DNA of 34,119 nucleotides from Candidatus Bathyarchaeota archaeon (GTDB taxonomy: Archaea > Thermoproteota > Bathyarchaeia > Bathyarchaeales > Bathycorpusculaceae). The DNA lies in contig CALMWK010000115.1 in the NCBI GenBank assembly GCA_937873375.1, positions 1 through 34,119 on the forward strand. Reading direction: 5' to 3'. Under the pieces are notes generated by a model. It did no database searches, had not been told where the DNA came from, and worked only from the letters and a program-made list of their open reading frames with translations. The translations under genes were made by a program, and so were the position numbers. Below are positions 31,911 through 34,119 of the stretch, piece by piece (the stretch's first letter is position 1; every line of letters starts with the position of its first letter).

Positions 31911-32007
31911 TAATAACTTTCTGTAAAACTTTTCTTAAAACTTTCAATAAAACCACTGTTAAAACCACTGTTAAAACTACCTTGAATTACCCCTGAAATT
32001 ACCCAAA
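31911..32007 (+). repeat. 12-bp phased repeat array leading into a TATA box
   Basis: TAAAAC begins at 31924, 31936, 31948, 31960 and 31972, exactly 12 bases apart. The units at 31948 and 31960 are identical (TAAAACCACTGT). The 12-base phase continues with GAATTACCCCTG at 31984 and AAATTACCCAAA at 31996, and a weaker copy lies at 31911. The array ends one base before the TATA box at 32009. It occupies the upstream regulatory region of the secreted propeller gene. Confidence 0.65.
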
Positions 32008-32008
32008 T

Positions 32009-32016
32009 TTTATATA
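32009..32016 (+). promoter_or_regulatory. TATA box of the secreted propeller gene
   Basis: TTTATATA gives an expected start near 32038. GGAGAG at 32042-32047 is a good Shine-Dalgarno six bases before the ATG at 32054, and it rules out the ATG at 32050, which is in another frame. Confidence 0.6.
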
Positions 32017-32053
32017 CTGTGCTTACCTAAAGCGTGGGTATGGAGAGAAATGA

Positions 32054-34119
32054 ATGAAAAACCCAAATAAACTAGCTTTAGCTACACTTTCCCTAATTCT
32101 GTTATTGACAATCTCTGCATTCGTCGCTATCATACCCTCAGCCACTGCCCAACTCGTCGACCGCGGAAAATTCACCACCTTCGCATACATCAGTGCAATG
32201 CCAGACCCTGTGGGTGTTGGTCAGACGGTTCTTGTTACTTACCGTGTTGACCAGCCAGCCGCAGGTGCACTCGTTCGTTCTGGGCACTTCAACGGCACTT
32301 CTGTTACTATCACGAAGCCTGATGGTACTACTGAGACTAGGCAGAACTTGGAAATGGACTCTACCAGTTCAGGTTGGTTCACATATGTTCCAACTCAGAC
32401 TGGAACATACTACTTCCAAATGCACTTCCCACAACAAGGACCCTATGTGAACGAACGTGACGGTGGATTCTTTGGCGCTCCCGCAGGCATCTACACATAC
32501 CTAGCTGATGACAGTGAAAGAGTTCCTCTTACAGTGCAAGCTGACCCGATACAACCTTATGGCAAGTCCCCACCGTTGCCAACTGGCTACTGGACTCGCC
32601 CAATTAATGCCGAGAACAAAAACTGGTGGCAAATAACTGACAACTGGCTTATGATTGGCTACGACCAGACCAGCCGAAGCTTTGCAGGCAACCCAACATT
32701 TGCTCCCTACACTTCAGGTCCACAAAGTGCACACGTCCTCTACACGAAGCCTATTATTGCAGGCGGTATCGTTGGAGGCATGTACGGTGACACAACCTAC
32801 TACACTGGCATTTCGTATGAGCAGTTCTTTAACCCGATGATTATGCAAGGAACTGTAATGTACACTGAACACGGACACACTGGCTCTACTGCATGGGGTA
32901 CCCGTTTCTTTGATCTCTACACAGGCGAAGACTACCCGGCTATGTACATGGACGGTCAAAGCGTGTCTTTCTGTCAATTGCTAAACTATGATTCACCCAA
33001 CGAGCACGGTGTGTTACCTTACCTCTGGATTACCGGTAGATCTAGTTGGGAAATGTACGACTTCGAACCTAACATGCAAACACCCCCACGACTCAGACTC
33101 ACCCTCGAAGGCATGAGTGGTTTAACTAGCTACACATGCTATGGTCCTAAAGGTGAAATACTGAGCTACGTCATGGGTGGCTCGCCAACTAATCGCTGGC
33201 TGGCAATGTTCAACTCCACAAGAGCTGTTCTAGGCCTTTCATATGCAGGCATTGATGTTTGGAGTCCAAGCGGAACCATAGATGCTTCACGTGCACTTGA
33301 CCAAAACCCTGGTGGTGCACCTGACAGTATAGCAGATGCTCAGGCAAGGAGTCACTCACCCTTCATGGGCATCGAGTGGAACGTGACACTAGGAAACATC
33401 GGCGTTATGGCAACCCCACGGTTAGTTAGCGTCGAAGAAGGTTTACTAGTTGCAACAGCTTCAGACAAGAGCGGTTTCCCATACGTCTACACTGATATAG
33501 GCATAGACATAGGCGCTATCAAGCAGAATGCTGTTGGAGCTTACCCAAGCGCAGTCACTCCTCTGTATAACATAGACCGAACCATGATACACGACATCCA
33601 CGACAGAGTCAGCGAAAACCTACGCGACGGAGTCTACGTAAGATATGATGAGGGCGAAGAAGTCTGGTATGGCTTTGACGCACGCACAGGACGACAACTA
33701 TGGGCAACAGCGCCAGTAGACAACGCATGGGCATTGTTCACCAGAATCTACGAATTAGCCTATGGCAAACTTGTAACTTCTGGCTTTGACGGCATTGTAC
33801 GCTGCTGGGACGCTGAAACAGGCGCATTACTCTGGGCATTCAACAAGGGCAGTGCTGGCTTTGAGAATGCTTACGGAACGTACCCTGAATACGCTGGCTT
33901 GACAATTGCTGATCGTACGGTTTATTGTACTGCTGATGAGCACTCTTCTGACGGTGTTTTGTGGAGAGGCGCAAACCTATGGGCTATCAACATAGACACA
34001 GGCGAACTAAAGTTCAGCATCAACGGCATGTATCGCCAACCAGCAGTTGTCGACGGCATACTCGTCGCGTTGAACTCTTATGATGGTCAAGTGTATGCTT
34101 TCGGTAAAGGTCCAAGCGC
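32054..34119 (+). CDS. Secreted PQQ-like beta-propeller protein, N-terminal part
   Basis: 688 codons are present and the frame is open at the window end. A Sec-type signal peptide is clear: KNPNK, a hydrophobic core of about 20 residues, then SATA-Q with cleavage near residue 33. An immunoglobulin-like domain follows (about 40-160; PVGVGQTVLVTYRV and TGTYYFQM). From about 480 onward come propeller blades with GFDARTGRQLWA, RCWDAETGALLWA, LWAINIDTGELKF and YDGQVYAFGK. Trp-rich GYWTRPINAEN and WWQITDNW motifs mark the region between. It is probably cell-surface or secreted; the function is not shown. A membrane anchor or S-layer domain may lie beyond the edge. Confidence 0.88.
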   Translation, partial: MKNPNKLALATLSLILLLTISAFVAIIPSATAQLVDRGKFTTFAYISAMPDPVGVGQTVLVTYRVDQPAAGALVRSGHFNGTSVTITKPDGTTETRQNLEMDSTSSGWFTYVPTQTGTYYFQMHFPQQGPYVNERDGGFFGAPAGIYTYLADDSERVPLTVQADPIQPYGKSPPLPTGYWTRPINAENKNWWQITDNWLMIGYDQTSRSFAGNPTFAPYTSGPQSAHVLYTKPIIAGGIVGGMYGDTTYYTGISYEQFFNPMIMQGTVMYTEHGHTGSTAWGTRFFDLYTGEDYPAMYMDGQSVSFCQLLNYDSPNEHGVLPYLWITGRSSWEMYDFEPNMQTPPRLRLTLEGMSGLTSYTCYGPKGEILSYVMGGSPTNRWLAMFNSTRAVLGLSYAGIDVWSPSGTIDASRALDQNPGGAPDSIADAQARSHSPFMGIEWNVTLGNIGVMATPRLVSVEEGLLVATASDKSGFPYVYTDIGIDIGAIKQNAVGAYPSAVTPLYNIDRTMIHDIHDRVSENLRDGVYVRYDEGEEVWYGFDARTGRQLWATAPVDNAWALFTRIYELAYGKLVTSGFDGIVRCWDAETGALLWAFNKGSAGFENAYGTYPEYAGLTIADRTVYCTADEHSSDGVLWRGANLWAINIDTGELKFSINGMYRQPAVVDGILVALNSYDGQVYAFGKGPS

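Noticed and set aside
1-34119. CRISPR array, insertion sequence or prophage
   Set aside because: No regularly spaced repeat of 25-40 bases with unique spacers, no transposase or integrase frame, and no terminal inverted repeats were seen. The phased array at 31911 has 12-base units and no spacers.

Overview
The window is from an archaeon, most probably of the Bathyarchaeia (TACK group); that lineage call is an inference. Archaeal markers are a class-1 release factor aRF1 with NIKS and GGQ motifs, an RtcB ligase with archease, a eukaryote-type topoisomerase IB, tetrahydromethanopterin C1 enzymes (Ftr and an MtdB-like dehydrogenase), BRE/TATA promoters and a tRNA-Gly gene. Archaea that combine H4MPT C1 enzymes, topoisomerase IB and lysine made by the diaminopimelate route fit Bathyarchaeia best, but there is no rRNA here to settle it.

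Layout. 1-5300: mostly small, loosely spaced genes: the end of an unknown gene, a tandem universal stress protein, small membrane proteins, a tRNA-Gly(TCC), a CPBP membrane protease, a methyltransferase, a DUF2769 Cys-rich protein, an Elf1-like zinc ribbon and a membrane protein with four evenly spaced cysteines. 5311-7084 (minus): three uncharacterised genes, the first joining an eight-cysteine FYVE-like zinc finger to a DUF7662-like domain. 7195-13595: an Rh-type ammonia channel, RtcB with a small membrane protein, an MBL hydrolase, adenylate kinase, archease and an M42 aminopeptidase. 13732-14664: MtdB-like methylene-H4MPT dehydrogenase. 14718-22130 (minus): a seven-gene lysine operon, transcribed dapA-dapB-lysC-asd-lysA-dapF-dapL. 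22328-25448: a YgiT-like zinc finger, a 300-base G-rich repeat region, ftr and the aRF1 gene. 25445-30585 (minus): DUF167, topoisomerase IB, a COG4900-type metallopeptidase and a P-type ATPase. 30853-34119: a putative TIM-barrel protein and the start of a large secreted beta-propeller protein.

How the genes fit together. The lysine operon covers every step from aspartate to L-lysine, using the DapL aminotransferase shortcut, so no succinylase or acetylase genes are needed. Ftr and the MtdB-like protein are two steps of the H4MPT methyl branch of C1 metabolism (Wood-Ljungdahl type); the other steps are outside the window. RtcB and archease form the tRNA-splicing and RNA-repair ligase pair.

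The least expected observations are: a dapB gene whose NAD(P)-binding N-terminus can only be kept if translation starts at a non-AUG codon, apparently ACG, behind a strong Shine-Dalgarno sequence; a 12-bp phased TAAAAC array running into the TATA box of the secreted propeller gene; the FYVE-like/DUF7662 gene cluster; and the G-rich repeat region upstream of ftr. I see no CRISPR array, insertion sequence, integrase or prophage module.
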